Shown: positions 8,619 to 17,895, counted from the stretch's first letter. The stretch: DNA of 64,000 nucleotides from Sphaerisporangium sp. TRM90804 (GCF_029846175.1 NZ_JARWAC010000016.1:124001-188000), one strand, 5' to 3'. Notes: generated from the letters alone by a model not told the origin. A program made the numbers and translations.

Positions 8619-11600
8619 ACGCGCCCGCCGATCCCGGCCGGGCCCGGCGCCACGTCCCGCACGACGAGAGGCTGCGCGGCCGGCTGCACCGGCTGGCCTG
8701 CTCGCTCCTGCTGACCGCGCTGGCCGTGATGACCCACCCGGGCCACCTGCTCAACGACACCAAGATCGACTTCGCGGTCACCCCGGCCGTCTTCCTGGCC
8801 CGGGCGCTCGACCTGTGGGACACCTCCCAGTTCGGGCAGCTGCAGAACCAGGTGGCGGGCTACCTGTTCCCCATGGGCCCGTTCTTCCTGCTCGGCGACG
8901 TCGCGGGCCTGGAGGGCTGGGTCGTCCAGCGGCTGTGGATGGCCCTGCTGATGGTGCTGGCGTTCCTCGGCGCCGAGCGGCTGGCCGCCCGCCTCGGCGT
9001 CGGTACGCCGCGCACCCGCCTGATCGGCGCCCTGGCCTACGCGCTCGCGCCCCGGGCGCTGACGCTGGTCGGCGTGCTGTCGGCGGAGTTCCAGCCCGCC
9101 GCGCTGCTGCCGTGGATCCTGCTCCCGCTGGTGACGGCCGTGCTGGGCGGCAACCGGGTCATCTGCGCCGCGCGGTCGGCGTTCGCCGTCGCCCTGTGCG
9201 GCGGGGTGAACGCCGCGGCCGTCGCCGCCGTGCTCGTGCTCCCCGCGCTGTACGTGCTGACCCGCGACCGGTCCGCGCGACCGTCCAGGATCCTCGCGTG
9301 GTGGGTGCCGGCGGTCGCGCTGGCCACCCTGTGGTGGACGATCCCCCTGGTGCTGTTCTCCCGGTACGGCTTCTCGTTCCTGCCGTACACCGAGAGCGCC
9401 GGGACGACGACCGCCGTCACCTCGCTGCCCAACGTGCTGCGCGGCACCTCCGACTGGGTGTCGTGGATCTACTCGGGCACCGGCCCGTTCCAGCCGGTCG
9501 GCTTCCAGCTCGCGACCACGCCGCTGCTCACCGTCGCCACCTGCGTGGTCGCCGCGCTGGGGCTGTGGGGGCTGCTCGACCGGCACATGCCCGAACGCCG
9601 CTTCCTGGTCGCCGCCGTGCTGGCCGGGGTGGTGATCATGTCGGCCGGCCACGCGAGCCTGCTGGAGCCGGCCTTCGCCGCCGGTGTGCGCGACCTGCTG
9701 GACGGCCCGCTGGCCCCGCTGCGCAACCTGCGCAAGTTCGACGCCGTCCTGCGCCTGCCGCTCGCCCTCGGCCTGGCGCACCTGCTCGCCGTCTTCCGCC
9801 CCGCCCAGGCGCGGGCCGCGGTCGCCGGGGTCGCGGTGGCGGGCCTGGCCGTCACGGCGCTGCCCGCGGCCACGCTGGGGCTGGCGGCCGGCGGCGCGTT
9901 CCGGCAGATCCCCGACTACTGGCACCAGGCCGCGGGCTGGCTGAACGAGCGGGCCGGCCAGCAGGGCGTGCTCGCCGTACCCGGGTCGCGCTTCGGCGAG
10001 TACACCTGGGGCCGGCCGCTGGACGAGCCGTTGCAGCAGCTCTTCACCGTCCGGTGGGCGGAGCGCCAGGTGGCGGCGGCCGGGTCGCTGGGCCTGGTGC
10101 GCCTGCTGGACGCCGTCGACCAGCGGCTCACCACCGGGCAGGGCTCGCCGGGGCTGGCCCCGCTGCTCGGCCGCATGGGCGTGCGCTACCTGCTGGTCCG
10201 CAACGACCTGGACCGCAGGGAGCTGACCGGGGCGTGGCCCGCCCGCGTCCACCAGGCGCTCGGCGACTCCCCGGGCATCACCCGGGCCGCCGCTTTCGGG
10301 CCGGACTCCGGCGGGAGCTGGACCGCCGACGACGCGCTGGACGGCCTCGACCCGGCGTACCCCGCGGTGGAGGTGTTCGAGATCGCCGGGGCGCAGGAGG
10401 CGGCGACCCTGGCGCCGCAGGACGACCTGGTGCGGGTGTACGGGGGCCCGGAGGGCCTGCTCGCGCTCGCCGACCACGGGCTGCTGGGCGCCGGAGCCCC
10501 GGCCGTGCTCAACGGCGACGCGACCGCCGGGGCCGACCCGCGCGAGGAGGTGGTCACCGACTCGCTGCGCAGACGCCAGCGCCAGTTCGGCGAGCTGCGG
10601 GTCTCCATGTCGCCCACCCTCACGGCCGGGGAGTCCCCGCCCAAGGCCGGCGCCGTGGACGACTACGTCGAGGACGGGTGGACGCCGTACCAGACGGTCG
10701 CGCGCTACCACGGGATCGCCGGCGTCGAGGCGTCCACGTCCGCCTCCGACCCCGGCGCGATCCGCGACCTGCACGGCCTGGGGTACCTGCCCTACGCGGC
10801 CGTCGACGGCGACCCGCGCACCGCCTGGCGCTCGGGCGGCTGGAACGGCCCGGTCGGCCAGTGGCTCAGGCTCGACTTCGGGCGCCCGCTGGACGTGGGC
10901 GCGGTCCAGGCCGCGTTCGTCTCCGACCCGGTGCTCGGCCCGTTCCCCGCCCGGGTCGCCGTGGAGACCGCCGCGGGCCGCGCCGAGCAGGACGTCCGGG
11001 CGACGGCCGAGCCGCAGCGGCTCGCCGTCCCGCGCGGGCGCAGCACGTGGCTGCGGGTCCGCGTCCTGTCGGTGCGCCGGTCCGGGCCCGCGGCGCCGGC
11101 CGGCCAGGACGGCACGGCGGTGTCGATCGCCGAGCTGTCCGTCCCCGGGGTGCTGCCCGCCCGCACGTACGTCTCGCCGGACCCCGGCCCGGGCGCGCCC
11201 GGGGCGGACACCGCGCAGGTGATGACCCGGGGCCCCGAGGGGCGGGGCTGCATGCTCGGCCCGGTGCGCTGGGTGTGCCGGCCGTCGCTGGACAAGCCAG
11301 GCGAGGAGGGCGGCGCCTTCGACCACACCTTCACCGCCCGCCGGTCGGCGACGCCGGGCCTGTGGGGGTACGCCACGCTTCGCGACCCCGCGCTGGCCGC
11401 CCGCTACACCGTGACGGAGCCGCTGCCGTCGGTGACCGGCTCCAGCGCCTGGTCGCCCGACCCGGTCGTCGGCGCCCGCTCGGCCTTCGACGGCGACGAC
11501 CGCACCACGTGGGTCGCCGCCACCGGCGACGCCGCGCCTGAGCTGGACATCAGGTGGAAGGGGGAGCGCACCCTCAGCCGCCTCACCGTGCGTCGCCCGC

Positions 11601-12931
11601 CGACCGCCCGTACCCCCGCCTCGGTGATCGTCACCGGCGCCGACGGCTCGGTGCGCGGCGGCTGGCTGGCCGACGACGGCGAGGTGACCTTCCCCCGCCT
11701 GCGCACCGACCGACTGCGGATCCGCTTCTCCACCGCCGGCCCGTTGCAGGTCACCGACGTCGCCATCCCCGGCGTGGACCCGCTGCCCGACATCGCGGCG
11801 GGCCGCCTGACGCTGAGGTGCGGGCTCGGCCCCACCGTCGTGGTCAACGGCGCCCAGCTCCTCACCCGGGCCAGCGGCACCTACGGCGACGTGCTCGCCG
11901 GCCGGCCGCTGCGGTACGAGGCGTGCGAGCCGGCGCCGGTGGCGGCCGGTCAGAACCGCCTGTACGTCTCCGCGCTCGACCCGTTCCGGGTGGACTCCGC
12001 CGTGGTCGGCGACGCCCGGCCGGCCGGGCCGTCGCGGGTGGCCGGGGGGAGCGCCGTCGCGCGCGACTTCACCGGCACCACCCGCTCGGTGGACGTCACC
12101 GCCCCCGCGGCCTCCTACCTGATCGTGAACGAGAACTTCAACCGCGGCTGGCGGGCCACGCTCGGCGGGCGGGCGCTGCGGCCGGTGCGGATCGACGGCT
12201 GGCGGCAGGCGTGGGCGCTGCCCGCGGGCAGCGCCGGGACGGCGGTGCTGACCTTCACCCCCGCCGCGCTGTTCCGGTGGACGATCATCGCGGGCATCTG
12301 CGGCCTGGTGCCGGTGCTGTTCTTCGCCCTGCTGCGGGTCGTCGGACGCCGCGCGAGCCGGGCCGCGCCCTGGGCCGGGCTGGACCCGAGGCTGATGCTC
12401 GCCGGCGCGGCGGCGGCCGGGCTGTGGGTGGCCGGCCTCGCCGGGCTGGTGCTGCTGCCCCTTGCGACGTTCGCGTGCCTGCGGGCGCGCGGGCGCCCGT
12501 CCGGCGGGTTGCCGCCGTGGGTCCCGGGCATCGGGCTGGTCGCCGCGGGCCTCGTGCTCGCGTTCGGCGGCCAGGGCCCGCTGACCGGCGACGTCCTGCC
12601 CCAGCTGCTCGCCCTGCCGGTTCTCGCGGCGCTGCTCGCCGCCCTGCCGCGCGTCCCCGCCCCGTCAGTCCCCGGCACGCCCGCGCACGGGGAGCGCCCG
12701 GCCGATGGCGCGGAACGGCTCCTCGACCACCCGGTGGCTCGCGGCGGCGACGACCACGGTGATCAGGACGACCGCGGCCAGGACAGGCCAGAACCCGCCG
12801 GTCCGCTGCTCCCAGCCGAGCGTGCGGTACACGACGGCGATGACGAACACGTGCCACAGGAAGACGCTGTAGGAGATCCTGCCGAGGAAGCCCAGGACGG
12901 CGCCGCCGAGGACACGGCCCGCCGGCGTTGA
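8612..12931 (+). CDS. aftD: AftD-like alpha-(1->3)-arabinofuranosyltransferase
   Basis: The GTG at 8612 overlaps the upstream stop. The product would be 1439 residues, close to mycobacterial AftD (about 1400). The N-terminal third is a multispanning GT-C domain with an external acidic motif (NDTKIDFAVTPAVFLARALD); the large middle is exported and includes two discoidin-like (F5/8 type C) segments around residues 730-830 and 945-1010 (RSAFDGDDRTTWVAA); the C-terminus returns to membrane helices. AftD adds alpha-1,3-arabinofuranose branches from decaprenyl-phospho-arabinose. The frame has no stop where the last helix ends (about 12660) and runs on for some 89 residues antisense to the convergent acyltransferase, so the extreme C-terminus may be an artefact of stop loss. 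Confidence 0.83.
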   Translation: MLNAPADPGRARRHVPHDERLRGRLHRLACSLLLTALAVMTHPGHLLNDTKIDFAVTPAVFLARALDLWDTSQFGQLQNQVAGYLFPMGPFFLLGDVAGLEGWVVQRLWMALLMVLAFLGAERLAARLGVGTPRTRLIGALAYALAPRALTLVGVLSAEFQPAALLPWILLPLVTAVLGGNRVICAARSAFAVALCGGVNAAAVAAVLVLPALYVLTRDRSARPSRILAWWVPAVALATLWWTIPLVLFSRYGFSFLPYTESAGTTTAVTSLPNVLRGTSDWVSWIYSGTGPFQPVGFQLATTPLLTVATCVVAALGLWGLLDRHMPERRFLVAAVLAGVVIMSAGHASLLEPAFAAGVRDLLDGPLAPLRNLRKFDAVLRLPLALGLAHLLAVFRPAQARAAVAGVAVAGLAVTALPAATLGLAAGGAFRQIPDYWHQAAGWLNERAGQQGVLAVPGSRFGEYTWGRPLDEPLQQLFTVRWAERQVAAAGSLGLVRLLDAVDQRLTTGQGSPGLAPLLGRMGVRYLLVRNDLDRRELTGAWPARVHQALGDSPGITRAAAFGPDSGGSWTADDALDGLDPAYPAVEVFEIAGAQEAATLAPQDDLVRVYGGPEGLLALADHGLLGAGAPAVLNGDATAGADPREEVVTDSLRRRQRQFGELRVSMSPTLTAGESPPKAGAVDDYVEDGWTPYQTVARYHGIAGVEASTSASDPGAIRDLHGLGYLPYAAVDGDPRTAWRSGGWNGPVGQWLRLDFGRPLDVGAVQAAFVSDPVLGPFPARVAVETAAGRAEQDVRATAEPQRLAVPRGRSTWLRVRVLSVRRSGPAAPAGQDGTAVSIAELSVPGVLPARTYVSPDPGPGAPGADTAQVMTRGPEGRGCMLGPVRWVCRPSLDKPGEEGGAFDHTFTARRSATPGLWGYATLRDPALAARYTVTEPLPSVTGSSAWSPDPVVGARSAFDGDDRTTWVAATGDAAPELDIRWKGERTLSRLTVRRPPTARTPASVIVTGADGSVRGGWLADDGEVTFPRLRTDRLRIRFSTAGPLQVTDVAIPGVDPLPDIAAGRLTLRCGLGPTVVVNGAQLLTRASGTYGDVLAGRPLRYEACEPAPVAAGQNRLYVSALDPFRVDSAVVGDARPAGPSRVAGGSAVARDFTGTTRSVDVTAPAASYLIVNENFNRGWRATLGGRALRPVRIDGWRQAWALPAGSAGTAVLTFTPAALFRWTIIAGICGLVPVLFFALLRVVGRRASRAAPWAGLDPRLMLAGAAAAGLWVAGLAGLVLLPLATFACLRARGRPSGGLPPWVPGIGLVAAGLVLAFGGQGPLTGDVLPQLLALPVLAALLAALPRVPAPSVPGTPAHGERPADGAERLLDHPVARGGDDHGDQDDRGQDRPEPAGPLLPAERAVHDGDDEHVPQEDAVGDPAEEAQDGAAEDTARRR

Positions 12932-13903
12932 CGAGCCGGGCGCCAGCGCCACGGGCGCGACGAGGAACACGGCGACGACGGTGTAGAGCACGGTGCGGAA
13001 GAACGCCGACCAGAAGGTGTCCACGCCCAGCACCCGGGGCCCGGTGAGCTCCGTGCTCGCCATGGCGTACACCACGGCGGCGATCAGCCAGCACGTGCCC
13101 CACGACGCGGCGACCGTGCGGCAGAAGCGGCGCACGGGGCCGTCGGCGCCGCGCTCGGCGTGCGCCCAGGCGATGACCAGCGCAAGCGCCATGCCGGGGC
13201 AGAACCAGACCCAGTACCTCGGCAGCAGCGCCCCGGCCTGCGGGTTCCAGCGCGGCACGTACACGACCAGCAGGTACAGGGCCGACAGGGCGGTCAGCGC
13301 GCCCAGCGCCGCGAGCGCCCGCCGCGCCCGCGTGCCGGCGTCCGCGCCGCCCCGGCGGGCGTACCTCGCGATCAGCCAGGCCATGACGGGAAGCGTCAGG
13401 TAGAACGCGACCTCGATCGCCAGCGTCCACATCTGGTAGAGGCCCTCGGGGCCCGAGCCCTGCCACCACGGGTCGGGGTCGTAGACGGGCAGCAGCAGGA
13501 ACCACTGCGCCCACGTCCACGGCGACCGGGTGTGCTCGGGGCTGAAGAACAGCAGCGCGGCCGTCACCACGGCCCAGTAGGCCGGCAGCACGCGCAGGGC
13601 CCGCCGCAGCAGGTAGACGCGGACGCGCGGGCCGGGCTCGCCCGTCAGCAGCGCTGCCGCCCACGGGCGGTAGAGCAGCAGGCCCGACAGGATGAAGAAG
13701 ATCGGCACGCCGACGTCGCCGCGCGCGAGCAGCCGGCCGAAGAGCGACTCCTGGTAGGCCTGCCCGGTCGTGGCGGCGACGTGCAGCGCGAGCACGGCCA
13801 GGGCCGCGACCGCCCGCAGGCCGTCGAGGGCCCGCTGGTGGTCGCCGATCGGGGGAGGCTCCTGGACGCCGTCCGCCCGCCGCTCGGTGATCGTCTCGGC
13901 CAA
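12665..13903 (-). CDS. Acyltransferase family 3 membrane protein (OafA/YrhL-like)
   Basis: The protein has about ten membrane segments and the acyltransferase-3 signature HQRALDGLRAVAALAVLALH near the N-terminus, RVLPAYWAV, and a conserved FLWHVFVIAVVYRT segment at the end. Family members O-acylate cell-surface polysaccharides. I favour the TTG at 13903 (412 residues), preceded by an AGG-rich stretch; an in-frame GTG at 13933 is the alternative. The position next to DUF3068 and GT genes parallels Rv0228 in mycobacteria. Its last 267 bases lie antisense to the 3' end of the aftD-like frame. Which glycan is acylated is unknown. Confidence 0.8.
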   Translation of the reverse strand: MAETITERRADGVQEPPPIGDHQRALDGLRAVAALAVLALHVAATTGQAYQESLFGRLLARGDVGVPIFFILSGLLLYRPWAAALLTGEPGPRVRVYLLRRALRVLPAYWAVVTAALLFFSPEHTRSPWTWAQWFLLLPVYDPDPWWQGSGPEGLYQMWTLAIEVAFYLTLPVMAWLIARYARRGGADAGTRARRALAALGALTALSALYLLVVYVPRWNPQAGALLPRYWVWFCPGMALALVIAWAHAERGADGPVRRFCRTVAASWGTCWLIAAVVYAMASTELTGPRVLGVDTFWSAFFRTVLYTVVAVFLVAPVALAPGSSTPAGRVLGGAVLGFLGRISYSVFLWHVFVIAVVYRTLGWEQRTGGFWPVLAAVVLITVVVAAASHRVVEEPFRAIGRALPVRGRAGD

Positions 13904-14017
13904 CCTGAGCCGCCTCGCGTAGGATTTGCACACTTTAACGCACGGTGTCGGGGTGAGGCCGGTGGCCTGGGACGGTGCGCGGCGGGCCCGGGCGAGGGCG
14001 GCGGAGGCGGAGGTCGC

Positions 14018-14998
14018 ATGCGGCGCGGAGCGGGGCTGGCCCTGGTCGTGCTCGGCGCCTTCCTGCTCACCGGCGCCGCGCTGGTGCGCTTCTACGTCGC
14101 CGAGCGGGTCCCGGCCGCCCGGCTCGACCACTACGCCGTCGTGGCCACCGAGGCCGCCGGCGCCACCTACTTCGACCCCGCGACGGTGTCCGTGCGCACC
14201 GGGACGGTGCGCGGCACCACCACGATCCGCGGCGACGCAGGGCAGGGCGGGGACGGCTTCGCGGTGTGGGACTCCTTCACCGCGCTGGTCGCCGCCGACG
14301 GCGCCCCGGTGCTGTACTTCGAGGAGCGGGCCGCGCACGACCGCCGGACCGGCGAGGCGGTGAGCTGCTGCGGCGAGTTCGCCGGCGACCGCGGCCCGGC
14401 CGCCCACCGGGGCCAGGTGTTCGCCTGGCCGCACGGCACCCAGAAGCGCACCTACCAGGTGTGGGACGGCCTCACCGAGCGCGCCTACCCGGCGCGGTTC
14501 GACGGCGCCGACACCGTGGACGGGCTCGCCGTGTACCGCTTCGTCTCGGCGGTGCCGCCCACCCCCGGCCAGACGCGGGCGCTGCCGCCGAAGCTGCTCG
14601 GCGCCGAGGGCGAGGACGACGTCCCGGTCACGCTGTGGACCGGCGCCGCCAGGACGTACTGGGTCGAGCCGCTCACGGGCACCGTGGTGAACGCCGTGCG
14701 CGCCGTCGACCAGGAGTACCGCGCCGCGGACGGCGAGAAGCGGCTCACGGTGTTCCGGGGCACGCTGCGTCACACCGCCGAGCAGGTGGCGGGCGACGCG
14801 GCGACGGCGCGGCGGGGCGGGGCCCAGGTGCGCGCGCTCACCGTCACCGTTCCGCTCGGCGCGCTGGCGCTGGGAGCGATCGCGCTGGCGGCCGGGGCCC
14901 TGGTGCTGCGGCGGGCGTCCAGGCTCCCGGCCGGCGGCAGGGGGCCCGCCCACGCGGTGCTCAGCGGCGACGCAGCACCAGCAGCAGGTTCCAGGTGA
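14018..14998 (+). CDS. DUF3068 (PorA-family) envelope protein, copy 1
   Basis: The ATG at 14018 follows a GGAGGCGGAGG ribosome binding site. The 326-residue protein has an N-terminal anchor (ALVVLGAFLLTGAALVRFYV), a large external domain and a C-terminal helix (VPLGALALGAIALAAGALVL), the standard DUF3068 layout. A conserved vicinal cysteine pair (EAVSCCGEF) and WPHGTQKRTYQVWDG are shared with the second copy at 16953. Rv0227c in mycobacteria is the same family and sits in the matching locus. It may act in envelope glycan assembly, but no activity is known. The 3' end overlaps the convergent methyltransferase gene by 38 bases. Confidence 0.82.
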   Translation: MRRGAGLALVVLGAFLLTGAALVRFYVAERVPAARLDHYAVVATEAAGATYFDPATVSVRTGTVRGTTTIRGDAGQGGDGFAVWDSFTALVAADGAPVLYFEERAAHDRRTGEAVSCCGEFAGDRGPAAHRGQVFAWPHGTQKRTYQVWDGLTERAYPARFDGADTVDGLAVYRFVSAVPPTPGQTRALPPKLLGAEGEDDVPVTLWTGAARTYWVEPLTGTVVNAVRAVDQEYRAADGEKRLTVFRGTLRHTAEQVAGDAATARRGGAQVRALTVTVPLGALALGAIALAAGALVLRRASRLPAGGRGPAHAVLSGDAAPAAGSR

Positions 14999-15707
14999 CG
15001 ATCTCCCGCACGCCGGGCAGCCGCACCACCGGCCCGGCCCAGGCCGGCAGGTAACGCGGGGCGACGGCCAGCGGCTCTACGTCCTCGCGGCGCGCCACCC
15101 ACCGCAGGGCGGCGCCCACCGACACCGGGTAGAGGCTGTGGCCGTACCTGTTCTTGGGCGGCCTTCCGTGGACGCGCTCGTACCGGCGGGCGGCCCGGTG
15201 CCCGCCGAGGTAGTGCCACGGCGAGGTCTCGTGCCCGCCCCACGGGGACAGCCAGTTGGTGTAGGCCAGGTAGACGACGCCGCCCGGCCGGGTGACGCGC
15301 ACCATCTCGGCGCACATGCGCCACGGGTCGGGCACGTGCTCCAGCACGTTGGAGGAGAAGCACACGTCGACCGAGGCGTCCCGCACCGGCAGGTCGAGCG
15401 CACTGCCGAGCACGCCGCCGTCCGCCGGCGCCCCGGTGCCGGCCAGTTCGCCGGCGTCGGCGTCCAGGCGCAGGCACCGCGCGCCCCTGGCCTCGAAGGC
15501 CCGCGCGAAGTACCCGGGCCCGCCGCCGACGTCCAGCACCGTCCTGCCCGCCAGGCGGACGTGCTGTTCGAGCTGGGCCGCGGTGTCGGCCGCCAGGAGC
15601 GAGTAGTAGCGGTCCTGGTCGCTCTGCTCGGCGGTGAAGGCGCGGAACAGCCGCACGGACCGGGCGAGGTCGGCGCGGAACGGCGCCGCGGGGGAGGGGT
15701 CTGGCAT
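14961..15707 (-). CDS. Class I SAM-dependent methyltransferase (Rv0224c-like)
   Basis: The 248-residue product has motif I (TVLDVGGGPGYFARAFEARG) at about residue 60, the acidic LRLDAD, and a DVCFSSNVLEHVPDP segment typical of Methyltransf_11. I chose the ATG at 15707 giving MPDPSPAAPF; the open frame goes 13 codons further without better signals. The matching mycobacterial locus carries Rv0224c, a methyltransferase of the same type, near a GT4, a DUF3068 and an acyltransferase gene. It probably methylates a sugar or lipid of the same envelope glycan. A KstR-like palindrome lies 60 bases upstream. Confidence 0.82.
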   Translation of the reverse strand: MPDPSPAAPFRADLARSVRLFRAFTAEQSDQDRYYSLLAADTAAQLEQHVRLAGRTVLDVGGGPGYFARAFEARGARCLRLDADAGELAGTGAPADGGVLGSALDLPVRDASVDVCFSSNVLEHVPDPWRMCAEMVRVTRPGGVVYLAYTNWLSPWGGHETSPWHYLGGHRAARRYERVHGRPPKNRYGHSLYPVSVGAALRWVARREDVEPLAVAPRYLPAWAGPVVRLPGVREIVTWNLLLVLRRR

Positions 15708-15766
15708 GAGGGCTCGATCGCTGCGGGGCGGGCGGACGCAGGCCATGCTAGGGGATGATCCGGCAC

Positions 15767-15780
15767 TAGAACGTGTTCCG
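15767..15780. promoter_or_regulatory. KstR-like operator between the methyltransferase and DPPR synthase genes
   Basis: TAGAACGTGTTCCG fits the KstR consensus TNNAACNNGTTNNA at every fixed position but the last (A to G), and the flanking ACTAGAACGTGTTC is close to the extended palindrome. It lies 60 bases upstream of the methyltransferase start (15707) and 116 bases upstream of the DPPR synthase start (15896). KstR sites normally control steroid catabolism, so its place in an envelope locus is unexpected. Confidence 0.5.
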
Positions 15781-15895
15781 TTTCGTTATCCGGGCGCCGC
15801 TGACGCGAGCGGGGGCCGCCACTACCATGGCGGGCCACAGAACGAAATTCTGGACCGAAGGCCGCAGGGTCACGCCGACACGTGCGGAGGACTCG

Positions 15896-16855
15896 ATGCC
15901 CCACGTTCCACAGCAGGCCGTCGCGGGCGGCGTGCCGCTGGCCCGCCCGGGCCTGGCCCGGGGCCTGCTCACCGCCTGCCGGCCGCGGCAGTGGCTCAAG
16001 AACGTGCTGGTGACGGCGGCCCCGCTGGCGTCGGCCACGCTGTTCACGCCGTTCGGCCTCTGGCGCACCGCCGTGGCGTTCGTGGCGTTCTGCCTGGCCG
16101 CGAGCGGCGCCTACCTGCTGAACGACGCCGCCGACGCCGCGCGCGACCGGCTGCACCCGGTCAAGCGGCACCGGCCGGTCGCGGCCGGCGTCGTGCCGGT
16201 GCGCCTGGCACGCGTCCTCGGCGTCGCGCTGATGGCGCTGGCCCCGGTCGCGGCGGCGGCCACGGGGGGCTGGAAGCTGCCCGCCGTCGTGGCCGGGTAC
16301 GTCGTCCTGGCCGTGAGCTACACCTTCTGGCTCAAGCACCAGGTGGTCGTCGACCTGGTGGCCGTGGCGGGCTGCCACGTGGTGCGCGCGTTCGCCGGGG
16401 CCGTGGCGGTGGAGGTGCCGGCGACCAGCTGGTTCCTGGTGGTGATCTCGCTCGGCTCGCTGCAGGTGGTGGCCGGCAAGCGTCAGGTGGAGCTGGCGGT
16501 GAACGGGACGGCGGGCACCCGTGGCACGCTGGCCGGGTACTCGGCGGCCTACCTGTCGCAGGTGCGCTCGATCGCCTCGGGCGCGATGATCGTCACGTAC
16601 TGCCTGTGGGCGCTGCGGCAGGGGACGGGCGCGGCGGCGGTGGCGTACGCCGCCAGCATCGTGCCGTTCCTGCTCATCGTGCTGCGGCACAACCTGCTGG
16701 TCGACCGCGGCGCCGGCGAGGAGCCGGAGGAGCTGGCGCTGCGCGACCGGCCGCTGCAGGTCTTCATCGGCCTGCTGGCGCTCGCGCTGGCGGCCGGGAT
16801 ACACGTCCTCCCGCAGGTAGAACTCGTTTCCATCAATTTTGTGGCGGGCTGGTGA
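15896..16855 (+). CDS. ubiA: Decaprenyl-phosphate phosphoribosyltransferase (DPPR synthase, UbiA superfamily)
   Basis: The ATG at 15896 is preceded by GGAGG at a six-base spacing. The 319-residue protein has nine or so membrane helices and the UbiA catalytic motif NDAADAARDRLHPVKRHRPV, whose HPxKRxRPxAAG tail is specific to DPPR synthases such as Rv3806c. The enzyme transfers phosphoribose from PRPP to decaprenyl phosphate, the first step toward decaprenyl-phospho-arabinose, the donor for AftD-type enzymes. Genes for the later DprE1/DprE2 epimerisation are not in this window. It lies between a methyltransferase (divergent) and a DUF3068 gene (same strand, 97 bases on). Confidence 0.9.
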   Translation: MPHVPQQAVAGGVPLARPGLARGLLTACRPRQWLKNVLVTAAPLASATLFTPFGLWRTAVAFVAFCLAASGAYLLNDAADAARDRLHPVKRHRPVAAGVVPVRLARVLGVALMALAPVAAAATGGWKLPAVVAGYVVLAVSYTFWLKHQVVVDLVAVAGCHVVRAFAGAVAVEVPATSWFLVVISLGSLQVVAGKRQVELAVNGTAGTRGTLAGYSAAYLSQVRSIASGAMIVTYCLWALRQGTGAAAVAYAASIVPFLLIVLRHNLLVDRGAGEEPEELALRDRPLQVFIGLLALALAAGIHVLPQVELVSINFVAGW

Positions 16856-16952
16856 CGTGGCACACCCCGCGCACTACGATCGCGGTCTACGCAGACGCTA
16901 TTAGACGCAATGTCCTAGTACAGGCCAGCTGCCGGAACCGCGGAGGAATCGG

Positions 16953-17882
16953 ATGCGGCGTATCACCGGAATCGTGCTCATAACGATCGGGGCGTTCCTA
17001 GTCACGCTCGCACCGCTGATGCGCTTCTACGCGGCCGACCGGCTGATCTCGGCCCCGGCCGACCAGTACGTGGTCACGAAGCTCCAGGCGGAGGACGCGC
17101 AGTACTTCAGCACCGGGGACCTGAAGGTTCTCACCGGCAACCTCGACATCACGGTGACCACCCGCGGCGACGTCGCGGCGGCAACCGGCGACCAGGTCGT
17201 CTGGGACGAGTTCACGGCCGTGAACGACGTGACCAACAACCGGCAGGGCATCTCTTTCAACCAGCGCCGCAGCGCCTTCAACAGGTATACCGGCGAGGGC
17301 GTGAACTGCTGCGGCTCCAATGTCGAGAAAGAGCCGGTGAACCTCTCCGGCCAGGTCTACCTGTTCCCGTTCGGCACCCAGAAGAAGGCGTACAAGGTCT
17401 TCAACGGGACGGCCCGCCAGGCGTTCGAGGCCCGGTTCGTGGGCGAGGAGACCGTCAACGGCCTGGCCGTCTACAAGTTCGAGCAGTCGGTCCCGCAGAC
17501 CCGGACGCAGACCCTCACCGCCCCGGCCTCGGTGCTGGGGATGACCCAGTCGGGCGACGTGCAGGTGGAGCGCTTCTACGACGGCGTGGTCACCTACTGG
17601 GTCGAGCCGACGAGCGGCGTCCCGGTCAAGCAGGAGCAGCAGCGCCACGAGGTGCTCAAGACCGAGGACGGGGTCGAGCGGTCGGTCGCCTTCGTGGCCA
17701 CGGCGAGGATGACGCCCGCCACCGTCGGCGAGCTGGTGGCCAAGGCCGTCGACGCCAAGGGCCAGATCAACCTGCTCAAGGTCACCGTCCCGCTGATCCT
17801 GCTGATCGTCGGCCTGGTCTTCGTGATCGCGGGCCTGCTGGTGGTGGCGCGCTGGCGGTCCAGCCGCCGCGCCCGGATCTGA
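16953..17882 (+). CDS. DUF3068 (PorA-family) envelope protein, copy 2
   Basis: A GGAGGA ribosome binding site precedes the ATG at 16953. The 309-residue protein has an N-terminal membrane anchor, a roughly 240-residue external domain, and a C-terminal helix (VTVPLILLIVGLVFVIAGLL) followed by a basic tail. It shares the cysteine pair (GEGVNCCGSN), FPFGTQKKAYKVFNGTA and TYWVEPTSG motifs with the copy at 14018, but the sequences are otherwise well diverged, so this is an old paralogue. A strong hairpin terminator follows directly. Function in the family is unproven. Confidence 0.82.
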   Translation: MRRITGIVLITIGAFLVTLAPLMRFYAADRLISAPADQYVVTKLQAEDAQYFSTGDLKVLTGNLDITVTTRGDVAAATGDQVVWDEFTAVNDVTNNRQGISFNQRRSAFNRYTGEGVNCCGSNVEKEPVNLSGQVYLFPFGTQKKAYKVFNGTARQAFEARFVGEETVNGLAVYKFEQSVPQTRTQTLTAPASVLGMTQSGDVQVERFYDGVVTYWVEPTSGVPVKQEQQRHEVLKTEDGVERSVAFVATARMTPATVGELVAKAVDAKGQINLLKVTVPLILLIVGLVFVIAGLLVVARWRSSRRARI

Positions 17883-17895
17883 CCCCGGCGAGAAC

